A DNA stretch of 64,000 nucleotides, from positions 203,294,669 to 203,358,668 of the forward strand of contig NC_133662.1 of NCBI RefSeq assembly GCF_037893015.1, given 5' to 3'. The notes beneath the pieces were generated by a model, which was given only the letters and a program-made list of their open reading frames with translations, was not told the DNA's origin and searched no databases. The translations under genes and the position numbers were made by a program. Shown piece by piece: positions 47,636 to 59,904 of this stretch (position 1 is its first letter; each line of letters opens with the position of its first letter). This stretch comes from Macrotis lagotis (taxonomy: Eukaryota; Chordata; Mammalia; Peramelemorphia; Peramelidae).

Positions 47636-50600
47636 GGGAGCAAGTCGGGGAACTGTGGGGTGCAGACTTCCAAGTAGCCTTAGGTTGGCTGGCTGGCTGG
47701 CTGGCTGGGGCGTTGGGGCTGCTCGGAGGAGCTCGGCAGCACCAGGCACCTGGACTGATTCTGAGGAAGGTGGCACCATGGGCACCAGGTAGAGGGGGAA
47801 GTTGGCCATGGGTGGGGTGGGAGAAGTGTTCTAGGGGAGGGGGGTGGGAGGGGTTCTGCGTGGGGGCTCAGGAGAGGGGGAGGGAAGATCTCTTGTTCCT
47901 GGCACTTTTTTGGGGGGGTGCCATAGCCGCGACCTCCTCCTCGTAGATGGCCGATTCCTGGAGCGACAACAGTTGCTTCCTAACCTGGAAAGAGGAATGC
48001 CAGGGCCTCAGCAGGCTCCCTTGGTCGAAGAAGGGCTGCAACAAGCTAAGCAGGAAGCCTCCACAGACTACAGCTACAACTGTTCTTGCCTCTGTGAAGG
48101 AGCAGCATTAAGTTTCTTTTTTCATCCACATCGACTTGTGTTCCCAACCCTACTTCAGTTTGGAGCTTCTGTCTCAACGACTCACCAGAGAGCTGGAAGT
48201 GGAAACATAAATTGTGGCCAGTCAACTGGAAAGATGTAGAAGGACAAGCTTTAGTTCAGCCTTCTGTAAATATGACCACTTCAACCCTGAGAAGAGTTAG
48301 TGCTGTCCAATCTAGAGCACAGTCTCCTTCTTATGTTATCAATACGGGCATTTCTCCTATATAGGGGTCATTGAGAAGTTCTTTGGGTAGGACATATGGT
48401 TCTCCTTCAGTGACTGACTCTGACCAATGAACTCAAATGCGTATTCATCTACTACATTACCTGCCCAGCAAGCAGCCTCTCACTATGCAACACAAAAACT
48501 TGCTTCTCCCACAGCTGTGCAAAGGGTTGGCTCAGTCACATCAAGGCAAACAACTAATCTCAATGGAACAGCTTCTCAATATCAAGCAGTAGGTTCACCT
48601 TTAATCCTGCCTAATGCACAGACTAGGGTAGCTTCTCCATCTCATGTCCAAGTAGGCTCATCTTCCCCAAAATGCTCTGAAATGACTGCAGTTCCACAGC
48701 ATCTGGGATCATCACTACAAACAATTCTTCAAGCTATTGAACAATTTGGATAGCAATAGTATGAGTTTATGAGAGGATGTTTCCACTTTGTCCAGACAGT
48801 CTCACAGGCTTGAGAAGCTCTTATACTTGTCAGCATAGCCAACTTAGTCAAGAATTGTGTTCTGTTGTATATCCTGACTTGCACATCACCCCTATTTATG
48901 AAGGTAGAACTTATTATATTCCTATATATCATAGTCTAAATCATGGAACTGTTGAACTCCAGGTGTCATTATATCATTATATAGCATGATATAGCACCAT
49001 ATCACACTGGATCAAGTGTTGAAAATCTGCAAAGACCTTCCAGCCAGCAAAGCACTCTTACATACTAAAGAAACAATTTTTCTCTGAACACAACAGCTAT
49101 CTATGTGGAACCCTACAAGCCAATTTAGTATCAAATGCAAGAATGCAATTATAACAGACTTCAGCATGCAGCACCAACCAGATCACCATCCACAGAAAGC
49201 ATTAAAAAGTCCCTAGAGAATTTGCTTGGCAAGACCCTGAACTTCCAGAAGTCATTCACATGGTACATCAGTTTCCATCAATTCAAGCAAATGCAGACAC
49301 CTATTTACAACATCTGTACTTTGGAGATAACAAAACAAAAACTGAGGTATGTAGATTAGGAGGAATCAAATATATGGTTGACCTTTCAGATCAGAGAGTT
49401 TTGGAAGTACAGAAGAATGCTTGTGGTGCACTACACAACCTTGTTTATGGAAAATCTACAGATGAAAATAAAATAGCCATGAAAAATGTTGGTGGTACAC
49501 CTATCCTGTTGTGATTGTTAAGAAAATCTATTAATGCAGAAATAAGGGAACTTGTCATGGGAGTTCTTTGAAATTTGTCCTTATGTGATGCAGTAAAATG
49601 ACAGTCATTCAAGATGTTCTATCAACTTTAACAAGCACTGTGATAGTTCCACATTCTGGATGGAATAATTCTTCTTTTGATGAAGATCATAAAATTAAAT
49701 TTCAGACTTCACTAATTTTGAATAATTCTACAGATTGCCTAAGGAATCTCAACTCTGTGGGAGAAGAAGTATGCAAACAAATGAGATCTTATGAAGGTCT
49801 TATAGATTCCTTGTTATATGTGATCCATGCATGTGTGAACATTTCTGTTTATGACAGCAACACTGTGGAAAACTGTGTGTGCACCTTGAGGAACCTGTCA
49901 TATCGATTAGAATTAGTAGTACCTCAGGCATGACTGCTGGGAATAAATGAATTAGGTGACTTGTTAGGAAAAGTATCTCCCAGCAAAGATTCAGAATCAA
50001 GTTGTTGGGGAAAAAGAATAATAAGAAAAGGAGGACTCCACAGGAGGACCAATGGAATGGAGTTGGCACCCTACTTAGATTTTCTAAGTCTCCTAAAGGG
50101 GTTGAAATATTTTGGCATCCATCAATAGTAAAGCCATACTGGAACCTTCTAACAGAAAGCTCCAAACCAGCTACTTTAGAAGGCTCGGGAGGATCACTTC
50201 AGAACCTCTCTGCAGGCAACTGGAAGTTTGCTGTATATATTCGAGCTGCTGTCTGAAATAAAAAAAGTTTTCTCATTCTTATAGAACTTCTGAGAATGGA
50301 CAAGCCCAGAATTGTGTCTTCTGTGGCAACTGCTTTGAGAAACTGGCCTTAGATTTTCCTAACATGGAGCCTGTAGGTGAATATGCTATGTGAAACCTTG
50401 TACCTCATCTGCCAAGAGGCAATGGTCTAAGCATTTTGTCTGATGAGACCATGGCAGCAATCTGCTGTGCTCTGCATGAGGACACCAGTAAAAACATGGA
50501 GAATGCCAAAGCCCTGGCTGACACTGGAGGGATCGAGAAACTAGTGAACATCACCAAAGAGAAAGGGGACAGATCACTCCTGGAAGTGGTGAAAACAGCA

Positions 50601-51464
50601 ACCCAGATATTGACTACCTTGTGGCAATATCAGGACTTGGGGAGCATTAATAAAAAGGATAGGTGGGATCAAAATCATTTTATTACACCTGTATCAACAT
50701 TAGAGTATGGAACGATTCAAATCACATCATTCCCTCTCAACTACCAACCAACAGACATCACCTGCCATTGAGTCAGGCTCTAGCAAACCTTCACCAATTT
50801 ACATCAGTTCCTATTCCTCTCCAGCAAAAGAACAAAATAGATGGTTACAGCACCCACAGCTGTGTTAGTCAAGATGACTCCAACAGAAAGAACTTTGATG
50901 CATACAGATTGTATTTGCAGTTTCCTTAGAGATATGAAGACCCTTATTTTGACGATCAAGTTCACTTTGCACCTTCTACTGATTATTCAATACAATGTGG
51001 ACTGAAATCCACAAAGAATTATGTAGACTTTTATTCTACAGATGAACTTCTTAGAGAGCAGAACAGGGGTTGCCAGACTCCTGGGTGTATCAACAAAAAA
51101 ATTCAGTAGAGGAACTTTTCTTCTTTAACCTTGTTTCAGGTGAGATGGAGAGATGTGTTTGCTGATTTGATGGTGAAACATGCAAGTGAAATAGAAGGAA
51201 CAAGAGAAGAAGCATTATTTTTCTTCGAAGAATTTTTGGTAAAGTGAGGAAAGCAATGGAAGAGAACTTTTATAGCTCTGCTTAGGTATTAGTTCTAATT
51301 ACTTTTAGTTCCTGTAGTGTGGTGAAGGTGTGGGTAATGTGATAAAAGATTTGAGAAATGGATCAAATGAATTGGGAGAGTGGGTAGATCAAATCAAATT
51401 ACAGATGATTTTTATGTGAATAAAGTCTGGTTCTCATAGTTTGTACAGAAAAATAAAATAAAAT
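47636..51464 (+). pseudogene. PKP4: PKP4 (plakophilin 4/p0071) processed pseudogene
   Basis: Intronless, disabled copy of an armadillo-family junction protein mRNA. GC-rich 5' UTR-like sequence comes first. An ATG at 47997 opens 'MPGPQQAPLVEEGLQQAKQE', like the PKP4 N-terminus, followed by the 'RLTRELEVE' coiled-coil area (48180-48230). About 130 residues are missing before 'LVQPSV' (48255). The Ser-rich head ('SAYSSTTLPAQQA', 'TAVPQHLG', 'HITPIYEGRTYY') leads to armadillo repeats at about 49.23-50.65 kb ('[13 protein letters not shown]', '[20 protein letters not shown]', 'DETMAAICCALHE') with the basic insert near 50010. The tail has 'DDSNRKNFDAYRLYLQ' and ends in the PDZ ligand DSWV (51076-51087), whose stop has become TAT. 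Many frameshifts and stops (for example 49513, 49933 and 50254). The 3' UTR runs to an A-rich end at 51449-51464. Known role of the parent: adherens junctions and desmosome-associated sites. Identification is from memory of the human protein. Confidence 0.92.
47789..47946 (+). other. Possible retained intron in the PKP4 retrocopy 5' region
   Basis: A stretch between 'caccag' and 'atggcc' that begins 'gtagag' and ends 'cctcctcctcgtag', with a pyrimidine-rich end. It could be an unspliced short intron in the copied transcript, or simply 5' UTR. Confidence 0.3.
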
Positions 51465-51840
51465 AGATGTCCTTGTTTCATTGATCTTACTAAATGTCAA
51501 GATTGTAGGTTTAAAAAAAGGAATAATAATAAATTCACCATTCCCTTTTGAGTCTGTGACCTAATTTAAATATATCTGAATGTTTTTCTGACCTTCTATG
51601 TCTAGTTCACTTATTAATCAAGATAAATAGAAATACAAAAACAAAACAAAGAAATGAAAACATCCAGTAGAAAATGTTTGCAAGAGGATAATTTTATTCT
51701 TTAAAACAGAAACAATTTTTTTGATATGGCTATTCCCTTCATCTCTTGCTTTAACTCAAAATTTCTCAGTATTCATGAGAGTCTTGTGATAATGAGGCCC
51801 TCTAAAATTATTTAGGCTGGTTTATCAAATACAGACTAGA
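51465..51840. other. Unannotated sequence
   Basis: No element recognised. Confidence 0.5.
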
Positions 51841-51928
51841 GTTGCTGCTGTTGCTGTTGTTATTGTTATTTTTGTCGCTGAGTTATTTCAATCATGTGCA
51901 AATCTCATCACTTCATTTGGAGCTAGGT
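51841..51928 (-). repeat. RTE-derived SINE tail, reverse
   Basis: A GTT-rich run then 'gctgagttatttcaatcatg' and 'cacttcatttggagctaggt', the reverse complement of the tail type at 35.3 kb. Confidence 0.6.
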
Positions 51929-52614
51929 GATGCCGAGACCAGTGTTACTCAATGCTCAAAGACTCTAAAGGTTGATGCTGTGGATCAGATGTTATGTTCT
52001 GCTGACATCTGCTTTGGAAACTTTTGAGTCATTTCTATGCCTTGATTACTTATTGAAATAAGACTTTCTTGGAGGTAGCTAGAGAGTACCCAAAAGACAA
52101 GAAAATAAAATTTATCATAGAATCTTAGAATCATATAGCTAAAATAAATCTCTTTTGCTTATAATTCAACCAATTAATTAAGAGGTCCAGGAAAAACTCA
52201 TAATGTTTAATCATTTTCTCAATTTCACACAATTCTTTCCCAGAGAATCAGGATGGATTTAGAGAATAACAAAATATTTAAGTTAGAAGGATCAGAAAAT
52301 ATAAGCTCTGTATCCATCTAGTATATATGGTCTGGACCCCCAAAAGTGAACCCACTGCAACATACCAGCCATTGTAGAAAGATCTCCAAGGAGGGAAAAA
52401 ATATTTCCTGAAACTATATATTCTACTTTGAGATAGCTGTGATTGTTAAGGTTTTACTTACATTAAGTCAAAATTTATCACTTTACAGTGTCCATTCTTT
52501 GTTCCAGATTCTTCCCTCTTGACTGTAATGTTCTTATTGAACATTGTTTTTAATGATATTCTCATGGTGTTCTTTCAAAAATTTTTTACATATATCTATC
52601 ACTTATCAAGTTAT
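51929..52614. other. Unannotated sequence
   Basis: AT-rich, nothing recognised. Confidence 0.5.
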
Positions 52615-52629
52615 CTCTAATCTAATTTA

Positions 52630-52797
52630 CCTTTTATTTTTTTACCATTTTTTTAAGGTTTTTACAAGGCAAGTGGGGTTAAGTGGCTTGCCCAAGGCCC
52701 ACAGCTAGGTAATTATTAAGTGTCTGAGGCTGGATTTGAACTCGGGTACTCCTGACTCCAGGGCCAGTGCTCTATCCACTGCGTCACCTAGCTACCC
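52630..52797 (-). repeat. tRNA-derived SINE, reverse, perfect target duplication
   Basis: Flanked by 'ctctaatctaattta' at 52615-52629 and 52798-52812. Complete from A-tail complement to 'cacctagctacccct'. Confidence 0.93.
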
Positions 52798-52812
52798 CTC
52801 TAATCTAATTTA

Positions 52813-53300
52813 AAGATATCCTTAGTTCCTTCACCTCATCCTAAATGATCAGCTGAGATCACCTAAGAAAATTATTTTACAAAACTAAAAATTTCTCTAT
52901 AAAAACTATTCTCATAATCATTATTATTGCAATTATAAGGCATAAACCAAATGACCTAAAACACCATGGTTGCCTCCTCAACTTTCCAGTTTTTCAATGT
53001 CTTTTAAATCTATTACATTCAGAACAGAACAGTTCTTTTTGATATGAAGAATATCCAAAGAAAGAGATACACTAAAAAAGAAAACTGTAAAATGATTTAG
53101 TCATTTCAAAAGGGAAAAAAAAGAATGTAAATATGTATGGTGACTACTTTTCTTTACTATAACTATCACTATATTTGTTCAACTTTAAATGAAATGAATA
53201 TATACTAGAATATGAGTTCTAAATAACTATTAATATAGGCAACATATAGAAAAGGAAACAAACACAAAGGTTACATAAATGATTCACATTCTTGGAAACG
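52813..53300. other. Unannotated sequence
   Basis: AT-rich; no element recognised. Confidence 0.5.
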
Positions 53301-53310
53301 GAATTTATTT

Positions 53311-55326
53311 TTTTTAAATTTTTATTGAAGTTACATTTTTCCAAATATATGTTATAAAATTTTATTTACATTCATCCATATGCCTTTGCATATTTTTAAG
53401 TTACAAAATTTCCTTCCACCCTCTTTTCCCATCCTTCTCTCCTCAGTGGTGAACAGTCAGGTTAGCATTGTATTTACCCATTTGTGTTAAGCATATTTAC
53501 AGGTTAGTCATTTTTGGTATGAGGAATTAGGACTAAGGGTAAGGCATACATAAGAGATATATTTTTTTAAAGTGAATGCCATGTTCCTCATATTCTGAAT
53601 GATTTTTTGTTTCATTTTGTTTTCTTTTGCTTTGCTTTGTTTTGTTTTTCTTCCTCCAGATAGGGATAATATTGCCCATAGGTCTAATAGAATTGTTCTA
53701 GCTTTCTGAACTGTTAAGAAGAGCTGATTCCATCCAAAGTTGATTTGACATTTTCCTTCCCCTTTTCATTTGCCTTTTTATGCAATTTTTGAGTTATGTA
53801 TTTGGTGATTGAATTCTCTGTTCAGTTCTGGTCTTTGTGTCAGGAAATTCTGGAAGTCTTCTATTTTGTTGAACATTCATCTTTTTTTCCCCTGACAGTA
53901 TATGCTGAATTTTGCATGGTAGTAAATTCTGGGTTGTAATCTCAGGTCCTTTGGCCTCTGATACATGGTATTCCTCATTCTCCTCTCCTTCAGTGTTGCG
54001 GCTCATAGATCCTCTGTGAATCTTATTGTATTTCCTTTGTATTTAAATTATTTCATTTTTGCTGCTTGCAGTATTCTCCTTTATTTAAGAGTTCTGGAAT
54101 TTGGTACAAGCTTGAAGTTTTAACCCAGGGGTCTCTTTCTGGAAAAGTTCTGAGAATTCTTTCAGTGGTTATATTGTCTTTTTCTTTTAGCAGATTTGGA
54201 CAGTTTCCCCTGATAATTTCCTGCATGATGCTTTCCAGGTTCTTTTTTTATGTAGTTTTTCTAGTAGTCTGATGATTTGTAGATTCTCTCTTCTAGATCT
54301 ATTTTCCAGGACATTCATTTTTACTAAAAGGTACTTTATGTTTTCTTCAATTTTTTCAACCTTTTTTATTTAGTTTGCTGGAATCTTATAGTGTTGATTT
54401 ATTGGTTTCTAATTGTTCAATTCTGATTTTTAGGGTTTCATTTTCTTCAATTACCTTTTGTATTTCCTTTTTAAAGATGTTGAATTCTCTGGTCTATTTT
54501 TCATAACTTAACTGCATGACTTTTATTTCTTTTTTCCCTATTTTTCTTCTTCCTCTCTTCTTTGGTTATATAAATCTTTTTTAAGCTCTTCTATGAGTTT
54601 TGATTTTGAGTCCAATTCATAAACTGAGACTTCTCCAAATATGATTTTCCCCTGATTTATTTTTCCAACATAGCATTGGTATCATTTTCACTTGCAAAGT
54701 AGCTTTCTGGAATGAGCACTCTCTTTAACGTTTTTGTTCAACTTTGTTGTTTTGGTCCTACTCCTGGGATATAGGAAGTATAGATCCAAGCCTTTTTTTT
54801 TTTTTCCTGGGACTGGTGTCTGCTCCCTGGCTTGCTGTTGGCCAAGATGTTACCTATGCAGTCCTGGCCTTGCCTCTGCAGAGGTTTATTTTCTCTTTTT
54901 TGTAAAGGTTCTGATTTCACAGTGGTTGGTTCCCAATGCAGTCCTATTTCTGCCCCACTGTTTCCATGGTTCAGACTTTGGAATTGGGATCCTCCCTGCT
55001 GGTTTGCTATCTAGCTGCTGGGACCTCTGCTATTGTCAAATTGTTGGGCCTTGATTGCACTGTGTATAACAGCCTCCTGCTGCCTTTTCCAGCTCTCCCA
55101 TCTGCTTCCTGGACTTTACTTTCCCTTTGCCCCCAAAGAAATGGATTTTCATTGAAGTTCCTCAACAATGTCTATAGTTGAAAACTTCTTTGAATCTTTT
55201 CTTTGTCTTGGTGGGATCTGTAGCTTGAATGTCAGAGTAGAGGATTCAGTTATCTTTAGTAGGGAAAGACTCCAGGAGCATGTTAGCTTCATGTTGCCAT
55301 CTTGACACCATCCTGGAAGTCCAATT
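53311..55326 (-). mobile_element. HAL1-like half-L1: 5' UTR, ORF1, 3' UTR, no ORF2
   Basis: Both ends are present. 'gaatttattt' flanks it at 53301-53310 and 55327-55336, a perfect 10-bp duplication. On the minus strand the 5' UTR starts near 55326 ('ggatggtgtcaagatggcaa') and runs to about 54740. ORF1 remnants follow (54.0-54.7 kb; 53794-54006 carries the C-terminal 'RPKDLR' area), then the 3' UTR with a T run at 53311. ORF2 is wholly absent: the ORF1 tail passes within a few bases into the 3' UTR near 53765. HAL1 elements known from mammals have just this plan and move with L1 machinery. ORF1 is broken by stops. A simple internal deletion in one L1 copy is the alternative. Confidence 0.8.
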
Positions 55327-55405
55327 GAATTTATTTCTAATTGAATTAGAATAATATTCTTTGAAATCAGTTAGAACTGTGTAATATATAATTAATGAAA
55401 AAAGA

Positions 55406-55530
55406 GGCAGCATAGCATAGAAAAGAGTAAGTTGACCTCAGAGCCAAAAATACCTGAGTTCAGGTTTTGTGTCTGATGTATAATGTTGCATGGACTTGAA
55501 ACCTGTCTCTCAAACTATTTGGGTCCCAGG
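55406..55530 (+). repeat. MIR-like SINE, diverged
   Basis: Contains 'gaggcagcatagcatagaaa', 'tacctgagttcaggttttgt' and 'ctgatgtataatgttgcatg'. Confidence 0.5.
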
Positions 55531-56335
55531 AAAATCCCTAAGATCACAGAAAAGTTGCAAAAGAAGTACTGGCTTTCAATGGGAGACTAAATCATACCAA
55601 ATATGTTTGCCCTAAACTAACCCTCTCTCTTCCCCAGTCAAAAAAGGTGAAGGGAAGGGGAGCAATTTAGAGAAAGTTCATTTTCATACCTTCATAGAAA
55701 TCAATACTGGGAAAATGAAAACATAGCCAAATATATCTAATTTTAGAGGTTATTGATATCATAGGTAATTACTTGCTGGTCTTCTATTATATGGTTTATT
55801 TACTTCCAAAACAAAAGGCAGTCTTATATAAGCACAGAGAGAAATGGGAAGCATTAATTAATGTGATCACCCACTGCTGCTTTCAAAAATGACTCTCCCT
55901 GAATAAATGTAAAATGCAAAGAATGGAGCTTAAAGACTTCATTACCCAAGGATTCAAATTAGATGAGGGAAGGATGAGAAAATGCAAAATCTGAGATAAG
56001 AAAAATGTTAGTTTTAAAAGAACATTTAGAAATTTGAGTCTCTAATGGTTCACAGAGCATTATGGTTTAAGTATCAAGAGTAATAAAGGAAAAATAAAAA
56101 TTAGTACTCAAAAGGATCACTGAATTAGATTATTAATTTCATAGATGTTGGGAAGATCATAAAAAATAGTACTTTTCTAATAAAAGAATAAAATTGACAT
56201 TAGCATATGTTTCTGGAATATCTCATTTAAATTTTTTATATAAAAAAAAAACAAATAGATGCCAGGTTAAACAAACACAAAATAGTAATTTTAATTCTTT
56301 TAATTCTAAAGATCTGGATTCACTTATTTTCTTAG
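55531..56335. other. Unannotated sequence
   Basis: AT-rich; no element recognised. Confidence 0.5.
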
Positions 56336-56348
56336 AAATTGTCTCATT

Positions 56349-56514
56349 GGGGTTGCTACGTGGTACAGTGGATAAAGCACTGACCCTGGAGTCAGGAGTA
56401 CCTGGGTTCAAATCCCGTCTCAGACACTTAATAATTACCTAGCTGTGTGGCCTTGGGCAAGCCACTTAACCCTGTTTGCCTTGCAAAAACAAACAAAAAA
56501 ACCCCCTAAAAAAC
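56349..56514 (+). repeat. tRNA-derived SINE, perfect target duplication
   Basis: 'aaattgtctcatt' occurs at 56336-56348 and 56515-56527. Near-consensus body, so a younger copy. Confidence 0.93.
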
Positions 56515-56633
56515 AAATTGTCTCATTAATATGGTTCTTGAGAGTCAATGGCAGAATGCTTAAAGGAGTCAACTTGAGGTTCAAAATTAGGGGGGGAAAA
56601 ACTTTAGAGCAATCCAAATATATATACATACAT

Positions 56634-56638
<5 letters not shown>

Positions 56639-56676
<38 letters not shown>
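56639..56676. repeat. (TA)n microsatellite
   Basis: TA run flanked by inverted 'catacatacatttta' and 'aaaatgtatgtatg', so the whole 56625-56692 forms a palindrome. Confidence 0.9.
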
Positions 56677-56683
<7 letters not shown>

Positions 56684-56859
56684 ATGTATGTAGTGGGCTG
56701 CCTTTAGAAAAAAAAAAATTTGGTTTCTCTTTCCCTCAAGGTCTTCAAGTACAAATGTGAGTGGCCACTTCTTGTTTTTTTCTTAATGGGGACTAATTTT
56801 AATGTACAAATTGGATTAGGCAGCATCTGAGGCTACTGCTGATTCTAAAATACTCTTGC

Positions 56860-57112
56860 TTTTCTCTAGGTGGCATGGCAGATAGAATTCTGGACCCATA
56901 ATCAGGAAAACCAAAGTTCCAATTAGTATCAGACATTTAGTAGCTATGTGACCTAGTCCAGCCACTAAGACTGTATGTCTATTTTTCAACACTAAAATGG
57001 GGTAAACTAATAGCACCAATATCATACAGTTATTTTGAGGATGTAATAAGATGATATTTGTAATTCATTTAGATCAGTGCCTGCACATAGTAGGTACTTA
57101 ATAATTTTTGTT
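56860..57112 (+). repeat. MIR SINE, nearly full length
   Basis: Contains 'aggtggcatggcagatagaa', 'tagctatgtgacctagtcca', 'aacactaaaatggggtaaac' and 'gcacatagtaggtacttaat', in MIR order. Confidence 0.8.
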
Positions 57113-57724
57113 CCCACTCCCTTTTCCTCTACGTACAGCTTTTGTTGCTGTACTGAATAAATCTAGAAGATGAGTGGGTCTAATGAACCACTAAACAGAG
57201 CATTTCTTGCTATATCACCTCCTTAGTTTTGTGTAAATTGTGAATTAAACTCTCCCTACCTATTGATGTCTATGGAGGAGAATAATCCAGCAGAAAATTT
57301 TTGAGGGAGAAATGTTTATGGAAAGAGATTAAAAATGTTTTATTTGCTTTGACACCTAAGGCTTTTGGTTCCTTGACATTCATAGTATTTACCAAAAGAA
57401 AGTTTTGACATCTTATCATTCAATTAAATAAATATTTGTGAGCTTTAGCTTTTGTGTAATGTAATATTGAAGTTAATATCTTCTCCATATAATTATCTTC
57501 TACTTATGTATTTATTTTGTATGCACAAAAGCATGTATAGACTTCCCCAGAAAAAAAATGAAAATAAACTTCCCTGAGGGCCAGACTCTGTTTATCTACT
57601 GTCTCTTTGTCCTCGGTTTTTCATAGAATAAAAACTTAATTGATAAATGTTGATTAAGTGAATTTCATAAAATTATTAAAAAGACTAAAGGGAAAGACTA
57701 TGACAGAGACACATAGGAAAATAT

Positions 57725-57725
<1 letters not shown>
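57113..57725. other. Unannotated sequence, possible LINE 3' end
   Basis: 57570-57660 ('gagggccagactctgtttat', 'ataaatgttgattaag') resembles an old L2-type 3' end; nothing else recognised. Confidence 0.35.

Positions 57726-57727
<2 letters not shown>

Positions 57728-57762
<35 letters not shown>
57728..57762. repeat. (AG)n microsatellite
   Basis: Pure AG run, the source of a repetitive Arg-Glu frame. Confidence 0.95.
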
Positions 57763-57764
<2 letters not shown>

Positions 57765-57909
57765 CTTTGTTTTGTTTTTTTTTTTGTTTTCCTTCTTTCC
57801 TTTTGCCCTTCAGTATTTAAAATTCTGTAGAGCTTCCCTTGAAAGTTTCTAAGAGTTCCATCCCTTATCCATAACAAGAAGAACACATTTGCTGATTTCC
57901 TACATAGTG

Positions 57910-58084
57910 GGTTTTGTTTGTTTATTTGTTTGTTTTTTAGGTTTATGCAAGGCAAATGGAGTTAAGTGGCTTGCCCAAGGCCACACAGCTAGGTAATTTT
58001 TAAATGTTTGAGACCTGATTTGAACCCAGGTACTCCTGACTCCAGGGTCAGTGCTTTATCCACTGTGCCACCTAGCCGCCCCCC
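57910..58084 (-). repeat. tRNA-derived SINE, reverse, target duplication
   Basis: 'ctacatagtg' occurs at 57900-57909 and 58085-58094. Complete reverse copy. Confidence 0.92.
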
Positions 58085-58094
58085 CTACATAGTG

Positions 58095-59317
58095 TTTTTA
58101 AAAGACATGACTGAATAAATATGTTTATCAATATATATTTAATATATATCTATTGTGTTCCATTGGATGTGTTAAAAATGGTGATTCTGTAGTAAAATAT
58201 ATAAGTTCTTGCTCTCAAGGAGCTTATGGTCAATTGGGGGGAGTATGTACCTCTATTAATATATTCAGCATTAATTTATTACCTTAAAACAGATTTTGAT
58301 TAGAAATTCCCTACATCTTTTGCTTCTTGGGGTTGATGCATCTCTTCAGGGTGTGTTGTTCTTAAGTGTGAAGTACATTGATTTTTCTCTGCCGTTAATT
58401 CATAGTGACCTTGATTTTCATAGAAAGTGACATTTATGATTGGGAATCCCCTAGTGATTCTGAAAGAAAATGATCCTACCAACTGAGAAAATGAGCCCCA
58501 ACAGTAAGCTCCCTTTCATTTTATTTTTATAAAGGGTTTTATGTGTAATGAGCAACTGCTATTGATTCGACCAATAGTGAATACCAAGAAGTTTGTAACA
58601 GCATACATGTATTTAACTTGGTTTTCTTTTTAAAGTTAAAATATAGATACTTCATTACATAAAAGGTTATGCAATGCCATTGAAACATGGTGAGTGTAGT
58701 TCTTTAGGGTGATACTCAGAGGCCTTTAAATTCCATTTGAAAAATGTACCATGATGTCATAGAGCATTAATAATATCCTAATTTGCAGATAAAAGGGAAG
58801 GTAGAAGAAGTAGGAAAATAATGAAGCTTATTTTAAATATCACCCCAGACCTCAGAACTATTACTCACCAAATTCAACTTGTTCAATCATGACCTCAGTG
58901 ACACTTCTATTGTACTGAATCCTCATTTCCTATTATGCAAAATATAATTGCAACACAGGGAAGTAAAATAAAATTAAGCAGGGATATCATTATAATGGAC
59001 TTTGACCTACAGGTATAAATCTAATAAATTTGTCCTTTGGTGGTGGGGGTGGGGTAAGTTTGGCTTAATGAGTTCTCTCCATCATCCTTTATGGAGCCAT
59101 TGTACAATTATAATTAGAATCTTTCAGGCAATTATAGAGATAGATAAGAAAAAGACTGTAAGCTTTTAATCCCATAGTCTTTTTAATAGTCCAAACTATA
59201 GAAGGTTTGCAACAAGCAATGTCCACCAACCATTGTCAGCCATGATTCTGGCAAATAAGGTGATGAACACAGTAGAATAAGAGGAAAATGGGAAAAAATA
59301 AGTAAATAAAATACTAA
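58095..59317. other. Mostly unannotated; possible old LINE bits
   Basis: 58195-58250 ('gctctcaaggagcttatggt') resembles an old LINE segment that recurs at 59820-59860. The rest is unrecognised. Confidence 0.4.

Positions 59318-59385
<68 letters not shown>
59318..59385. repeat. (TA)n microsatellite
   Basis: TA run with a CATACA interruption. Confidence 0.95.
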
Positions 59386-59392
<7 letters not shown>

Positions 59393-59904
59393 GGAAGAAT
59401 TTAAATATTAGTTCAGAAAGGTTGTGAAACAGTCTATTAAGTGGAATGGTTCAAAATATCATCTTATGAGTCGCGAAAAAGGGACCATATAAAGAACTAT
59501 GCATTGTAACTGACAGTACTGTTTGTTTCCCTTTTGACTAGATAAACAAAGATCATTCCCATCTCTGATTATAAGCTTCCCAATTCACATCAGTCTCCTC
59601 CATCTTACCACCAATTCATTATGTAATTCTGTTTTGTGAAATTAAGATCTCTGTTCAGCCCATCTAATATGTTCAATCAGAAAATATGTATTATTAAACT
59701 TATCTACTTAGTTACTATAGAATTGTGTGAAAGAAACTTTGAATTTGACCCAAAATATGCAATAACCATTTCATTGACAATTATTGTTTCTGTGTTAGGC
59801 AGCCAAAAAGAAAATGACAACAGTTCCTGCTCTCAAGGATCTTATATTCTACAATGAGAAATTAACATTTACAAAAATAAGAATACTTAAGCTTAGTAGC
59901 AATA

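Noticed and set aside
49260-49933. Armadillo-repeat frames as a live gene
   Set aside because: They are short pieces in shifting frames of an intronless PKP4 copy with many stops.
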